DNA of 42,490 bases from Rhodospirillales bacterium RIFCSPLOWO2_02_FULL_58_16 (GCA_001830425.1 MIAA01000001.1:1-42490); one strand, 5' to 3'. Shown: positions 1 to 10,140, numbered from the stretch's first letter. The notes: generated by a model not told the origin, from the letters alone. Numbers and translations: made by a program.

Positions 1-80
1 AAAAATACGATTTCTTGCAAATCCGACTACGTCAAATCGCTAAAACCGCCCGGCAAATCAAGGGCGTTCGGAGTTTTTAA

Positions 81-356
81 CAGGGGACTAATTTGCGTGA
101 AGCCCATGAGTGGCTCGTAACCGAGAATCCGATATACGCGGCAAAGTGGCTCGCGGGTATTCGCGAAGCGATCATCGGCCTGGAAGTCATGCCGGAATCT
201 CGCGCCCTTGCGCCGGAAAGCGAGGCATTCGATTGTGATATCCGCCAAGCCCTGTTCGGGCGCGGGACTCCGTGGCGCATATTCTTCACCATCAAGGGCG
301 AGACCGTGCAGATACTTCACGTCCGGCATGGCAACCGTGATTACTGGAAACCATGA
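81..356 (+). pseudogene. ParE/RelE-family toxin, N-terminally truncated or degenerate
   Basis: The readable frame matches the body of ParE/RelE-type toxins: an early LREAHEWL helix, a central region ending in FGRGTPWRIFF, and a C-terminal strand QILHVRHGNRDYW. In this family the product is a ribosome-dependent RNase or gyrase poison, neutralised by an antitoxin usually encoded just upstream. The only start in frame is a TTG at 93, and an in-frame TAA lies at 78-80. The usual first beta strand, about ten residues, is therefore missing. No antitoxin gene is visible in the 80 bases before it. I read this as a decayed or orphan toxin. The alternative is an intact toxin starting at TTG with its antitoxin outside the window. 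Confidence 0.55.
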
Positions 357-364
357 TCTCGGCG

Positions 365-1804
365 TCAGGCGGCGGTGCCGCCGACGGTAAGGCGGTCTAT
401 CTTCAAGGTCGGCAGGCCGACGCCGACCGGCGCTCCCTGTCCATCTTTCCCGCAAGTGCCGATGCCGGGGTCCATCTCCAGGTCGTTGCCGATCATCGAC
501 ACTTTTTTCAGCACTTCGGGACCGCTGCCGATAAGGGTCGCCCCCTTGACCGGGGCGCCCACCTTGCCGTTTTCAATGAGATAGGCTTCGGTGCAGGTAA
601 AGACGAACTTGCCGGAGGTGATGTCCACCTGCCCGCCGCCGAAGGTGACGGCGTACAGCCCCCGATCAACGGAGGCGATGATTTCGCCCGGATCATCCGC
701 TCCCGCCAGCATGAAGGTATTGGTCATTCGCGGAATGGGAGCGTGGGCGTAGCTCTGCCTTCGCCCGTTGCCGGTAGAGACGGTCCCCATCAGGCGGGCG
801 TTCAGCCGGTCATGCAGGTAGCCGGTAAGAATGCCGTCCTCGATCAGCGTGGTGCGCCGGCTTTGGGTTCCTTCGTCGTCGATGGAGATCGAGCCTCGGC
901 GGTCGGGCATGGTTCCGTCATCAATGACGGTAACCCCCGGCGCCGCCACCCGCTCGCCCATAAGCCCCGAAAAGGCCGAGGTCTTCTTGCGGTTGAAGTC
1001 TCCCTCCAGACCATGGCCGACGGCTTCATGGAGCAGGATGCCGGGCCAGCCCGGCCCCAGCACCACCGCCATCTCGCCGGCCGGCGCCGGAACCGAGTCC
1101 AGATTAACCAGCGCCTGGCGCAGCGCCTCGTCGGCAACCGCCTTCCAGGTTTCCGGCAACAGGTAATGTTCATAGGCGACGCGCCCGCCGGTCCCATAGC
1201 CGCCGCTTTCCATGCGGTCGCCGTCCGCCGCCACCACCGCCACGTTGAGGCGCACCAGAGGGCGGATATCGGCGATGCTGCGCCCGTCGATGCGTATGAT
1301 CCGCACCGCCTGCCATTCGCCGCTGAGGGCGGCCGTCGCCTGCATCACCCTGGAGTCCTTGCCCCGCAGGTAAGCGTCGATATCCGACAACAGTTTCACC
1401 TTGACGGCAAAGTCCACCATTCCCAGCGGATTGTCGTCCGCATAAAGCGCCCGGTTTGTGCCGACAGGATGCTCCGCCGATATGCCCGAGCCGCTTGAGC
1501 GCACCGCCTTGACGGTCGATGCCGCCCGCCGCAAGGCGTCTTCCGACAACTCCGAGGCGTGGGAATAGCCGGTGGCCTCGCCGCAGACGGCGCGCAGCCC
1601 GAACCCCAGGCTGGTGTCGAAGGAGGCGCTTTTCAGTTTACCGTCATCGAAGGCCAGCGCTTCCGACTGACGGTATTCGAGGAACAGTTCGCCGTCATCG
1701 GCGCCGTGAAGGGCGTCGTTGACGACGGCTTCCACCTTGCCGGGGTCAAGCCCGGCCCGTCGGAAAAACAGGTCATGAGTTGTGACAAGAGCGCTCATAA
1801 TCAT
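365..1804 (-). CDS. tldD: Metalloprotease TldD
   Basis: A full-length, 479-residue member of the TldD/PmbA family. TldD and TldE/PmbA form a heterodimeric zinc protease that acts on unfolded or modified peptides and is known from microcin B17 and CcdA processing. The zinc motif HEAVGH begins at about residue 259, and the C-terminal half has the typical GIGTCGKDGQ segment near the end. No tldE/pmbA partner is in the window, which is common because the two are often unlinked. The start overlaps the stop of the upstream membrane methyltransferase-like gene by four bases (ATGA), so the two are probably translationally coupled. A cytoplasmic role is inferred from the lack of a signal peptide. Confidence 0.95.
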   Translation of the reverse strand: MIMSALVTTHDLFFRRAGLDPGKVEAVVNDALHGADDGELFLEYRQSEALAFDDGKLKSASFDTSLGFGLRAVCGEATGYSHASELSEDALRRAASTVKAVRSSGSGISAEHPVGTNRALYADDNPLGMVDFAVKVKLLSDIDAYLRGKDSRVMQATAALSGEWQAVRIIRIDGRSIADIRPLVRLNVAVVAADGDRMESGGYGTGGRVAYEHYLLPETWKAVADEALRQALVNLDSVPAPAGEMAVVLGPGWPGILLHEAVGHGLEGDFNRKKTSAFSGLMGERVAAPGVTVIDDGTMPDRRGSISIDDEGTQSRRTTLIEDGILTGYLHDRLNARLMGTVSTGNGRRQSYAHAPIPRMTNTFMLAGADDPGEIIASVDRGLYAVTFGGGQVDITSGKFVFTCTEAYLIENGKVGAPVKGATLIGSGPEVLKKVSMIGNDLEMDPGIGTCGKDGQGAPVGVGLPTLKIDRLTVGGTAA

Positions 1805-2541
1805 TCAGCCAGAAGGTTGGCCTTTTTCAGGGTCCGCACGAACAGCGCCAGAATGATTATCGCCGCCGCCCACAAGGCGGCGCCCTTGATGTCCGCCGCG
1901 CCCCGCCACGCCCAACCTTCATAGGCATGCGTCAACACCGCCGCGACAAACCATCCGCCGACAGTGGAATAATCCTTGGCGAGCACCCGCTTCCAGTGGA
2001 AGGTCATATCTTGCGAGGCCCGGCGGTACAGACGGAAATCCGGCAGGAAGCGCGGCACTTCACGGCAGTAGCGTTGATAATCCTCGCCGAATTTGTCGGC
2101 GAGAAAAGTTTCCTCGGCGCGCACGATGCACCAATAATAAAAACCGAAAGCGAGACACCCCAGAACATACACCCAGACGCCGTTATGAAGGATGAACAGG
2201 CCCAGATAGGCCAACATGTTGCCGACATAAAGCGGGTTGCGGCAAACGCCGAACATGCCCTGCGTCACCAGGGTCGCGGCGTGGACGCGCTTGTTCAGGC
2301 CGCCGCGCTTGATATAGGCGAGTCCGATCACCCACCCGCGAAACGACATGCCGGCTACCGCCGTGGCTATCCCTATGAGATTAAGCCAAAAATCGGCGGC
2401 GGGGTCGCCGTTGAAAGGCGCCGGACGAAAGGCGGCGAACAGGGTCACGACCGTCAACGGAAAGACCCAGTTACGGGTCCTGAACAACCAGTTGCCGACG
2501 GTAACGGTGAACGGCGTGTTTTGCGTGGATGCGAGGGCCAT
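1801..2541 (-). CDS. Isoprenylcysteine carboxyl methyltransferase-like integral membrane protein
   Basis: 246 residues with several hydrophobic segments (about 28-45, 53-75, 113-140 and 190-235). The central block RNPLYVGNMLAYLG, followed by an EETFLADKFGEDYQRY...VPRFLP segment, is the S-adenosylmethionine-binding signature of the ICMT/PEMT-like membrane methyltransferase superfamily. The substrate in bacteria is usually unknown; lipids or small molecules are possible and prenylcysteine is unlikely. It is 10 bp from cmoA on the upstream side and overlaps tldD by 4 bp on the downstream side, so the three probably form one transcript. The name reflects the fold family only. Confidence 0.75.
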   Translation of the reverse strand: MALASTQNTPFTVTVGNWLFRTRNWVFPLTVVTLFAAFRPAPFNGDPAADFWLNLIGIATAVAGMSFRGWVIGLAYIKRGGLNKRVHAATLVTQGMFGVCRNPLYVGNMLAYLGLFILHNGVWVYVLGCLAFGFYYWCIVRAEETFLADKFGEDYQRYCREVPRFLPDFRLYRRASQDMTFHWKRVLAKDYSTVGGWFVAAVLTHAYEGWAWRGAADIKGAALWAAAIIILALFVRTLKKANLLAE

Positions 2542-2551
2542 CGGTAAAAAC

Positions 2552-3313
2552 TTATTTCAACGCCAGGATGCCGCAGAAATTATACCAGCGGAAAAATACC
2601 TCGACCGAACGGAAGCCCGCCTGATGAAGCAGTTCGACATTCTCGTCAAGGCGATAGGGGATCAGGATGTTTTCCAGGGCTTCGCGCTTCTGGGTAATTT
2701 CCGTTTCTGAATAGCCGTTGCGCTTTTTCATGTTGTAATAATAGTTGATAAACAGGCGGTTGAGCCGCGAGTCGTTTTGCGTCAGCTTTTCGACCAGAAT
2801 CAGGCAGCCTTGTTCATGCAGGCTGCGCGCAATCTGTTCCATGATTCGTCCACGATGAAGCGGGCGCACGAATTGCAACGTCAGAAGCATGATAACCATC
2901 GATGAATTATTCAGTTCCGGCATGGCGTGGAGATCGGACTGCACCAGTTCGATCTTGCGCCCGGTTCCCAGGGAATCCAGCTTGGCGCGGGCGGTCGCCA
3001 GCATTTCCGGCGAGTTGTCGATGCCGATGAAAGAGACTTCAGGGTCAACCGTCTGGTCAAGAAGCGACAGGGTCGTGCCGGTGGCGCAGCCGAGGTCATA
3101 CAACTGCGTGCCGGGGACGGCGAAATCTCCCGCCATCTCCGCGACCATGCGCTGAATCTCAGCGTAGTAAGGCACGGATCGCCCGACCATGTCATCGAAA
3201 ACCTGAACGGTCTCCTTGCCGAATTTGAAATCCCTGGCCAGGGCCGTCGGCGCCTCGAACAGGCGATCCTCTCCACCCAGCGGTTTCGGAAAAGTTAAAT
3301 CTTTTTTGGCCAT
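2552..3313 (-). CDS. cmoA: Carboxy-S-adenosyl-L-methionine synthase CmoA
   Basis: CmoA converts SAM and prephenate to carboxy-SAM, the donor used by CmoB to make 5-carboxymethoxyuridine/uridine-5-oxyacetic acid at tRNA wobble U34. The 253-residue protein has VFDDMVGRSVPYY near the N terminus, the SAM motif YDLGCATGTT, IGIDNSPEML, the LTLQFV block, and NGYSETEITQKREALEN, whose Arg belongs to the carboxy-SAM/prephenate site known in the family. Its last residues, FCGILALK, also match the family ending. No cmoB lies beside it, unlike in enterobacteria. It heads the leftward group cmoA, membrane methyltransferase-like gene, tldD. Confidence 0.93.
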   Translation of the reverse strand: MAKKDLTFPKPLGGEDRLFEAPTALARDFKFGKETVQVFDDMVGRSVPYYAEIQRMVAEMAGDFAVPGTQLYDLGCATGTTLSLLDQTVDPEVSFIGIDNSPEMLATARAKLDSLGTGRKIELVQSDLHAMPELNNSSMVIMLLTLQFVRPLHRGRIMEQIARSLHEQGCLILVEKLTQNDSRLNRLFINYYYNMKKRNGYSETEITQKREALENILIPYRLDENVELLHQAGFRSVEVFFRWYNFCGILALK

Positions 3314-3332
3314 CGTGATCCTTGCCCTGATA

Positions 3333-4640
3333 TCAACGCTTGTTCATCGGCTTGTACTCCCGCAGCACGGAACCCCTGTAGAGCTGGCGGGGGCGGCCGA
3401 TGCTGGTGGTCGGGTCCTGGATCATCTCGTTCCATTGGGCGACCCAGCCGGCGGTGCGCGCCATGGCGAACATCACCGTGAACATGGATACGGGAATGCC
3501 CATGGCCCGGTAGATGATTCCGGAATAGAAATCGACGTTAGGGAACAGCTTTTTGGAAACGAAATATTCGTCTTCCAGGGCGATGCGCTCCAGCTCCATG
3601 GCCAGTTCCAGCAGGGGATCGTTCCTGATGCCCAATTCGTTCAACACATCGTGGCAGCTTTCCTTCAGCACCCTGGCGCGCGGGTCGTAGTTCTTGTAGA
3701 CGCGGTGGCCGAAGCCCATCAGGCGGAAGGGGTCTTCCTTGTCCTTGGCCCGTTTGATGTATTCGGGAATCCTTTTCTTCGAGCCGATCTCCGTAAGCAT
3801 GTTCAGCACCGCTTCGTTGGCGCCGCCGTGGGCCGGTCCCCACAGCGAGGCAATGCCGGCGGCGATGCAGGCAAAGGGGTTGGCGCCGCTGGAGGAAGCC
3901 AGCCTCACCGACGACGAGGAGGCATTCTGTTCGTGATCGGCATGGAGAATGAAAAGCCGGTCCAAGGCCCTGGCCAGCACCGGATTGATTTTGTATTCCT
4001 CGCACGGCGTCGCGTACATCATGTGCAGGAAATTTTCGGCGAAGCTCAGGTCGTTGCGCGGATAAACAAAGGGCTGGCCGATGGAGTACTTGTAGGAGAC
4101 GGTGGCGATGGTCGGCATCTTGGCGAGCAACCTGTAAGACGCTATCTTGCGGCAGCTTGCGTCGCTGATGTCGGTGCTGTCGTGATAGAAGGCCGACAAC
4201 GCGCCGGCGGCGCCGCACATAATCGCCATCGGATGGGAATCGCGCCTGAACCCCTTGAAGAAGTTATACATCTGCTCGTGCAGCATGGTGTGGTAGGTGA
4301 TGTGTTTGTTAAATTCCTTTTCCTGCTCCGCCGTCGGCAGCTCGCCGTTAAGCAGCAGATAGCTGACTTCCATGAAGTTTGATTTTTCGGCAAGTTCCTC
4401 GATGGAATAGCCGCGATGGCGCAGGATTCCCTTTTCGCCGTCAATGAAGGTAATGGCCGAATCGCAGCTTGCCGTCGATTTGAACCCCGGATCGTAAGTA
4501 AACATCCCGGTTTGGGAATATAACTTGCGCACGTCGATAACGTCGGGGCCTGTGCTTCCCTTGAGAATGGGGAACTCAAATTCGCGCCCGTCCCGGTTAT
4601 CGATAAGGGTAACCGTATCCTTGCCGCTCTTGCCGTTCAT
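3333..4640 (-). CDS. gltA: Citrate synthase, type II
   Basis: Condenses oxaloacetate and acetyl-CoA at TCA entry. The 435 residues are the usual length for hexameric, NADH-sensitive Gram-negative citrate synthases. The catalytic set is visible: His271 in GPAHGGANE, His312 in [13 protein letters not shown] and Asp370 in NVDFYSG. The N-terminal small beta domain (residues about 10-60) typical of type II enzymes is present. It lies 53 bp downstream of gltX on the same strand, a frequent alphaproteobacterial pairing, so co-transcription is possible. Confidence 0.97.
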   Translation of the reverse strand: MNGKSGKDTVTLIDNRDGREFEFPILKGSTGPDVIDVRKLYSQTGMFTYDPGFKSTASCDSAITFIDGEKGILRHRGYSIEELAEKSNFMEVSYLLLNGELPTAEQEKEFNKHITYHTMLHEQMYNFFKGFRRDSHPMAIMCGAAGALSAFYHDSTDISDASCRKIASYRLLAKMPTIATVSYKYSIGQPFVYPRNDLSFAENFLHMMYATPCEEYKINPVLARALDRLFILHADHEQNASSSSVRLASSSGANPFACIAAGIASLWGPAHGGANEAVLNMLTEIGSKKRIPEYIKRAKDKEDPFRLMGFGHRVYKNYDPRARVLKESCHDVLNELGIRNDPLLELAMELERIALEDEYFVSKKLFPNVDFYSGIIYRAMGIPVSMFTVMFAMARTAGWVAQWNEMIQDPTTSIGRPRQLYRGSVLREYKPMNKR

Positions 4641-4693
4641 GATGCCCTCCCGCCGACTTTAAGTTATCCGGTTGCTCGCCGGTTTAACTATAG

Positions 4694-6094
4694 TTATGGA
4701 TTCTTCCCATTGAAAGCGTCCTCGATTCGCCCCAGCGATTCATCCTGGCCCAGCGCCTCCATTACCTCGAAGATGCCCGGCGAGGCGTTGGAGCCGGTCA
4801 GCGCCGCCCGCAAGGGCTGGGCGATCATTCCAAGGGAGAAAGAAGAATCTTTCACCGCTTTCTCCGTGGAAGCGGCGGACCATTCCGCTAATTCCGCCAG
4901 AACAGGGTAGACGTCTTTAAGGCGGGCGCGGCCGTCATCGTCCAGGATACTGATTGCCTTGGGGTTCAAGGAGAGCGGTCTTTCCTTAACGTAAAATGCC
5001 GCGCTTCCGGCGAGTTCGACGATTGTCTTGGCTCGTTCTTTCAGGGCGGTCATGCCCTTTTTAAGGCGATCTTCGGCTTCCCCGGAAAGGGGGCGTCCCA
5101 CCATTTCAGCAAGCAGGGGAAGGATCAGGGCGATCAACCTGTCATTGTCGGCGGCGCGAAGGTAATGACCGTTCAGGTTGGTCAGTTTGGCCATGTCGAA
5201 ACGGGCGGCGGCGCGGCCCACGTCGCCGATGTCAAACCATCGGATCGCCTGTTCGGTGGAGATGATTTCATCGTCGCCATGTCCCCACCCCAGACGCAGC
5301 AGATAATTGCGCATGGCCTCGGGAAGGAAACCCATGTCCCGGTAGGCGTCAACGCCGAGCGCCCCGTGGCGTTTGGACAGCTTGGCCCCGTCGGCGCCAT
5401 GAATCAGCGGAATATGGGCGAAGTGCGGAGTTTCCCACTCCAGCGCCCTGAACAGTTGGGTCTGGCGGAAGGCATTGGTCAGATGGTCGTCGCCGCGAAT
5501 CACATGGGTGATCCCCATGTCGTGGTCATCAACCACCACCGCCAGCATATAGGTCGGCGCGCCGTCGGCGCGCAGCAGCACCATGTCGTCTAACTGGTCA
5601 TTGGCGATAGTGACCTCGCCCTGCACCTGATCATTGATGACGGTTACGCCGTCCTGCGGCGCCTTGAAGCGGATTACCGGGTTCACGCCCTCGGGCGCCT
5701 CCGAGGGGTCGCGGTCGCGCCATTTCCCGTTATAACGCATTGAACGGCCTTCTTTTTTCGCCGCATCGCGCATTTCAGTCAGTTCTTCCGGCGAGCAATA
5801 GCAGCGATAGGCTTTGCCGTTCGCCAGCAGTCGCCTTGCGGCCTCGGCGTGGGCGTCGGCTCGGGGGAACTGGAAAACAACGTCGCCGTCCCAATCAAGG
5901 CCCAGCCATTTCAGCCCCTGATAGATGGCCTCCACCGCCTCGTCGGAAGAGCGCTTGCGGTCGGTATCCTCGATGCGCAACAGGAAGCGACCGCCATGAC
6001 GCTTGGCGTAAAGCCAATTATAAAGAGCCGTGCGCGCTCCTCCGATATGGAGGAAGCCGGTGGGCGAAGGGGCGAAGCGGGTGACTACGGTCAT
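4694..6094 (-). CDS. gltX: Glutamyl-tRNA synthetase
   Basis: Class I aminoacyl-tRNA synthetase that charges tRNA with glutamate. The 466 residues show the HIGH-type motif HIGG at 16-19 within [15 protein letters not shown] and the KMSKS-type motif KLSKR at 238-242, followed by the alpha-helical anticodon-binding region. Cys98 and Cys100 (YRCYC) resemble the cysteines of the zinc-binding insertion of bacterial GluRS. Alphaproteobacteria often carry two GluRS paralogues and use the non-discriminating form with GatCAB; which one this is cannot be told here. It is divergent from the histidine kinase gene, with 130 bp between them. Confidence 0.96.
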   Translation of the reverse strand: MTVVTRFAPSPTGFLHIGGARTALYNWLYAKRHGGRFLLRIEDTDRKRSSDEAVEAIYQGLKWLGLDWDGDVVFQFPRADAHAEAARRLLANGKAYRCYCSPEELTEMRDAAKKEGRSMRYNGKWRDRDPSEAPEGVNPVIRFKAPQDGVTVINDQVQGEVTIANDQLDDMVLLRADGAPTYMLAVVVDDHDMGITHVIRGDDHLTNAFRQTQLFRALEWETPHFAHIPLIHGADGAKLSKRHGALGVDAYRDMGFLPEAMRNYLLRLGWGHGDDEIISTEQAIRWFDIGDVGRAAARFDMAKLTNLNGHYLRAADNDRLIALILPLLAEMVGRPLSGEAEDRLKKGMTALKERAKTIVELAGSAAFYVKERPLSLNPKAISILDDDGRARLKDVYPVLAELAEWSAASTEKAVKDSSFSLGMIAQPLRAALTGSNASPGIFEVMEALGQDESLGRIEDAFNGKNP

Positions 6095-6224
6095 GGCGGA
6101 CAGATATTCTTTCTCGATTTTGTTTTCTTAGAGCATATCCTGTCGGCCTAAAGAAGTATGTTATGCGTTTTATTATTTATGTTAGTTTTGGGGCAATGTC
6201 GTTATGAAGCGGAGCGTATTGTAA

Positions 6225-8015
6225 GTGTTCAACCTTCTTCGTTTTTTTTCTCTTGTCAGCGCGATTGTGGTGATTGCCGTCACCACCGCCATGGTCATTC
6301 TCTATAACCGGCATGAAATGAACCGGCTTATCGAGTTCGGCGAAATGGAGAATGTTGCGTTGACGCGCTCTTTCGCCAATTCCATCTGGCCGCAATATTC
6401 ATCTTACATAACATCGGTTCAGGAAACGGGCGGCGACGCCTTGCGCTCCCGCGAGGAAACCGTCGAAATCAGCGATAACCTCAAAGTCCTCGCCGCCGGG
6501 CTACCCGTGCTCAAGGTTAAAATTTATAACCGGCGGGGAGTCACCGTTTTCTCGTCCGATCCAAGGCAGATCGGCGATGACAGAAGCGGCAATCCGAACT
6601 TTATTCGGGCGCTTAACGGCTCTCCCGCCAGCGACCTGATCTATCGGGATGACGGCGCGGCCGACAGCCGCGACATGATTTCCAGTTATGTGCCTGTGCA
6701 TACCAGCGACGGTAATGTGGCGGGAGTTTTTGAACTCTATACGGATGTAACCGCCCTTCTGGACAAGGTCAAGCGCACCACGACCAGAGTCACGGTCGGC
6801 CTGTTCACTGTCTCAGGCATGTTGTTCGTCCTGTTTCTGCTGATCACCCGGTACGCCGACCGCATTCTCAGACGCCAGCACGGCGACATCATGGCCGCCG
6901 AGAAACGTTTCCGCGATATCGCCGAGTCGACGGCCGACTGGTTCTGGGAAATGGGTCCTGACCTGCGCGTCAGCTTTATTTCAGACCGCTTCCTTTCCGA
7001 TACCGGCCTCAGCCGCGATGATATTATCGGCAAGACGTACCAGGAATTTATCGGATCGGAAATAATGCATGAAGAACCCGAAAAATGGCGCCAGTATGAA
7101 GAAACCCTGAAAGCCCGTCGTCCGTTCAGGGACTTTGAATATTCGGTGAATGACCAGAAGGGACGCCGGCGCTATATCAGGGTAAGCGGCAATCCGGTTT
7201 TCGGCGCTGACGGGGATTTCCAGGGGTATCGGGGAGCGGCGACGAACACCACCTTGCGCCGGCTGGCCCAGCAGGCCATGCACGACGCCATGGAAGAAGC
7301 CAAGCACGCCAACATGGTCAAGTCGGAGTTTCTCGCCAACATGAGCCATGAGTTACGCACCCCGCTGAACGCCATCATCGGATTTTCCGACGCCATCATA
7401 ACGGAAATCTTCGGGCCGATGACGGGCAGTGAAAAGTACAAGGAATACATTAAAAACATTCATGGTTCGGGCAAGCATCTTCATAATCTGATCAACGATA
7501 TCCTGGACGTATCGGTGATCGAAGCCGGCAAGCTGGAGCTATCCGATGACGAGGTGGAGTTTGCCGCCCTGGCCGAAGAGTGCATGAATCAGGTGAAAAC
7601 GCGCACCGACAAGAACGGAGTGCGCCTTTATTGCGAGATCGAACCGGGCTTCCCCAAACTTATCGCCGATGAACGCAGGTTAAAGCAGATATTGATCAAT
7701 CTGCTGTCCAATTCGGCGAAGTTCACGCCCAGGGGCGGCGTGATTTGCCTTGCCGTCCGCCTTGACGCCGACGGCTCGCCGGTTTTCTCCGTCGCCGATA
7801 CCGGAATCGGCATGTCGCCGGAGGACATCCCCAAGGCTATGGCGGCTTTCGGGCAGGTCGGAGACGACAGGTTGCGAAAACAGGAGGGCACGGGATTGGG
7901 GCTTCATCTGTGCCGCAGCCTGATCGAAATGCATGGCGGGACCATGACTGTTGAAAGCGAAAAGGGAAAGGGGACCACGGTAACCGTTCGTTTCCCCAAA
8001 GAGCGTTCGGCGTGA
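6225..8015 (+). CDS. Membrane PAS-domain sensor histidine kinase
   Basis: 596 residues starting at GTG. Domain order: TM helix 1 (about 7-27), an extracytoplasmic sensor of about 160 residues, TM helix 2 (about 190-212), a PAS domain (about 225-345), a HisKA dimerisation domain with the phosphoacceptor His375 in NMSHELRTPLN, and a HATPase domain with N box (NLLSNSAKF), G1 (DTGIGM) and G2 (GTGLGL). All catalytic boxes are present, so it should be an active kinase. No response regulator is adjacent. Its stop overlaps the comEC start by four bases, so the two genes are probably translationally coupled. The stimulus is unknown. Confidence 0.92.
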   Translation: MFNLLRFFSLVSAIVVIAVTTAMVILYNRHEMNRLIEFGEMENVALTRSFANSIWPQYSSYITSVQETGGDALRSREETVEISDNLKVLAAGLPVLKVKIYNRRGVTVFSSDPRQIGDDRSGNPNFIRALNGSPASDLIYRDDGAADSRDMISSYVPVHTSDGNVAGVFELYTDVTALLDKVKRTTTRVTVGLFTVSGMLFVLFLLITRYADRILRRQHGDIMAAEKRFRDIAESTADWFWEMGPDLRVSFISDRFLSDTGLSRDDIIGKTYQEFIGSEIMHEEPEKWRQYEETLKARRPFRDFEYSVNDQKGRRRYIRVSGNPVFGADGDFQGYRGAATNTTLRRLAQQAMHDAMEEAKHANMVKSEFLANMSHELRTPLNAIIGFSDAIITEIFGPMTGSEKYKEYIKNIHGSGKHLHNLINDILDVSVIEAGKLELSDDEVEFAALAEECMNQVKTRTDKNGVRLYCEIEPGFPKLIADERRLKQILINLLSNSAKFTPRGGVICLAVRLDADGSPVFSVADTGIGMSPEDIPKAMAAFGQVGDDRLRKQEGTGLGLHLCRSLIEMHGGTMTVESEKGKGTTVTVRFPKERSA

Positions 8016-10138
8016 GCGTTCTTGTCCGGCGCCTTGAAGCGGTGCTGGAACAAGAGCGGGAACGCTGGGTTTTGTGGCTGCCGATAGGCCTGGGCCTGGG
8101 CATATCCGTTTATTTCTCGTTGCCGGTCGAGCCGCCCTTGTGGCTGGGGCTGGGGTTGGCGGCGGCAACTCTGATTCTGGGCCTTGCCGGACGCAGTCGG
8201 CAGGCGGCGCTGATGACGTTGATCGGACTGGGAGCCGTTTCCCTGGGATTTGCCGCCGCCCAATGGCGGACGGCGCTGGCGGCGGCGCCGGTATTGACGG
8301 AGCGCATGGGGCCGACCGGGGTCAGCGGACGAGTCGTTCTGGTCGAGAACTACCCCGACGGCGACCGCATAACCCTTGATCTCCTGCGCATAACCGGGCT
8401 TGGTCCGGATCGCACGCCGGACATGGTGAGGCTGGGCCTGCGCGGCAACCAACCTCATCTCTCTCCGGGAGATTGGATCAGGGTAAGAGGCATGTTGTCG
8501 CCGCCGTCGCCTCCCGCCGCGCCCGGAGCTTTCGATTTCCAGCGCCAGTCATATTTTCAGCGTCTGGGCGGCGTCGGCTTCGCCATGGGGCGGGCGGAAT
8601 TGATCGCCAAGGCCCCTGAGAATGGTCTTGACGGCGCATGGCTGATCATAGAGAGGCTTCGCCAACACATCTCTGACAAGGTCATCGCGGCGTTGCCGGG
8701 GTCCAGGGGAGCCGTCGCCCTGTCATTAATGAACGGAGACCGCAGCGCCATTTCCCTCAGCCTGATGGAAGATGTGCGCGATTCCGGTCTGGCCCATTTA
8801 TTGTCGATCTCCGGACTGCATATCGGGCTGGTGGCGGGGATTCTGTTCGGCGTCGTTCGCGGGGGATTGGCTTTGGCGCCGTTCATCGCCCTGCGCTATC
8901 CCATCAAGAAGTGGGCGGCCGGCGTCGCCGTCATCGGGGCGCTGGCTTATTCCCTAGTCGCCGGGGCCACGGTGCCGACCATGAGATCATTCCTGATGAT
9001 CAGCATTGTCATGATGGCGGTTATGCTGGACCGGCGCGGAATATCCATGCGTGTGGTCGCCTGGGCCGCCGTCGTCATCATGCTGATTCAGCCGGAAACC
9101 ATGCTGGGCGCCGGCTTTCAGATGTCGTTCGCCGCCGTCGTCGCTCTCATCGCCTTCTATGAGTTTGTAATAGATCGCCGTCGCGGCCGGGAACAGCCGC
9201 CGCCTGTCTGGTGGCGCTATCCTCTCCTCGGCATCGGCGGCATCGCCATAACCACCTTGATCGCCGGCGCGGCGACGGCCCCGTTCGCTCTCTATCATTT
9301 CAATTATTTCCAGGCTTACGGTCTGGCGGCCAATCTGATTGCGGTGCCGGCGACATCGGTATGGGTCATGCCGTGGGCGATAGTCGCCTTTGTCTTGATG
9401 CCGCTGGGCCTGGAAAGTCTGGCCTTGACGCCGATGGGGTGGGGCGTGGAGGTGATTATTCAGGTCGCCTCCGGCGTTTCCTCCTGGCCGGGAGCGGTCA
9501 GCGTCCTGCCTTCCATGCCGTCTTACGGATTGGCGGCGGTCGTCCTCGGCGGGGCATGGCTGTGCATATGGCGTCTTAAATGGCGACTGTGGGGCTGCCT
9601 CGGCGTCGTCGCCGGGGTGGCGACCATATTCTTCGTCCGTCCGCCGGACATCATGATCGATGAACGGGGAAAATTGCTGGCGGTGCGCGCGGCAAAGGGC
9701 GGCCTCGCCTTGTCATCGACGAAGGCGGGAGGCATCATCCGCCAAACCTGGCTGCGCCGGGCAGGACAGGTCGAGACTTCTTTTCCGTGGCCGCGCTCGG
9801 GGGTCGGCGTCGATGGCCGCCTGTCGTGTGATTTCATGGGATGTATCTATCGCAAGGGAAAGCATGTGGTCGCCCTGGTAGCGCACGCCGGCGCCCTTAC
9901 CGAGGATTGCCGCGTCGCCGATGTGGTCGTCAGCGCCGAGCCGGTGAGGATTTCCTGCCCGTCCGCCCATACGGTAATCGACCGCTTTGACCTGTGGCGC
10001 AACGGCGGTTATGCGCTGTGGCTGGATGAGGACGGCGTGCGTTTTCAAAGCGTCAACGGAGTTCGGGGAAAGCGTCCCTGGGTAGTGAGGCCGGAAAAGA
10101 AAAAGAAAGAAGAAAAGGAGAAAGAGGGGGGACTGTGA
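8012..10138 (+). CDS. comEC: ComEC/Rec2-family DNA uptake channel protein
   Basis: 708 residues in the inner membrane. ComEC forms the channel that carries single-stranded DNA into the cytoplasm during natural transformation. Order: two or three TM helices, an extracytoplasmic OB-like region (about 95-195), then the multi-TM competence domain with the conserved segment LSISGLHIGLVAG. The C-terminal part is short and soluble, with no HxHxDH metallo-beta-lactamase motif, as in many alphaproteobacterial ComEC proteins. The protein ends in a Lys/Glu-rich tail (residues about 695-706). The GTG start lies within the histidine kinase stop (GTGA). It converges on vsr with 2 bp between them. Confidence 0.9.
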   Translation: MSVLVRRLEAVLEQERERWVLWLPIGLGLGISVYFSLPVEPPLWLGLGLAAATLILGLAGRSRQAALMTLIGLGAVSLGFAAAQWRTALAAAPVLTERMGPTGVSGRVVLVENYPDGDRITLDLLRITGLGPDRTPDMVRLGLRGNQPHLSPGDWIRVRGMLSPPSPPAAPGAFDFQRQSYFQRLGGVGFAMGRAELIAKAPENGLDGAWLIIERLRQHISDKVIAALPGSRGAVALSLMNGDRSAISLSLMEDVRDSGLAHLLSISGLHIGLVAGILFGVVRGGLALAPFIALRYPIKKWAAGVAVIGALAYSLVAGATVPTMRSFLMISIVMMAVMLDRRGISMRVVAWAAVVIMLIQPETMLGAGFQMSFAAVVALIAFYEFVIDRRRGREQPPPVWWRYPLLGIGGIAITTLIAGAATAPFALYHFNYFQAYGLAANLIAVPATSVWVMPWAIVAFVLMPLGLESLALTPMGWGVEVIIQVASGVSSWPGAVSVLPSMPSYGLAAVVLGGAWLCIWRLKWRLWGCLGVVAGVATIFFVRPPDIMIDERGKLLAVRAAKGGLALSSTKAGGIIRQTWLRRAGQVETSFPWPRSGVGVDGRLSCDFMGCIYRKGKHVVALVAHAGALTEDCRVADVVVSAEPVRISCPSAHTVIDRFDLWRNGGYALWLDEDGVRFQSVNGVRGKRPWVVRPEKKKKEEKEKEGGL

Positions 10139-10140
10139 GC

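Noticed and set aside
353-1498. Long open frame opposite tldD
   Set aside because: It has no family motif and lies over the full TldD frame, whose HEAVGH motif and length are clear.
3216-4382. Long rightward open frame over cmoA and gltA
   Set aside because: Spans two well-identified genes on the other strand; composition is a GC-rich shadow with no motifs.
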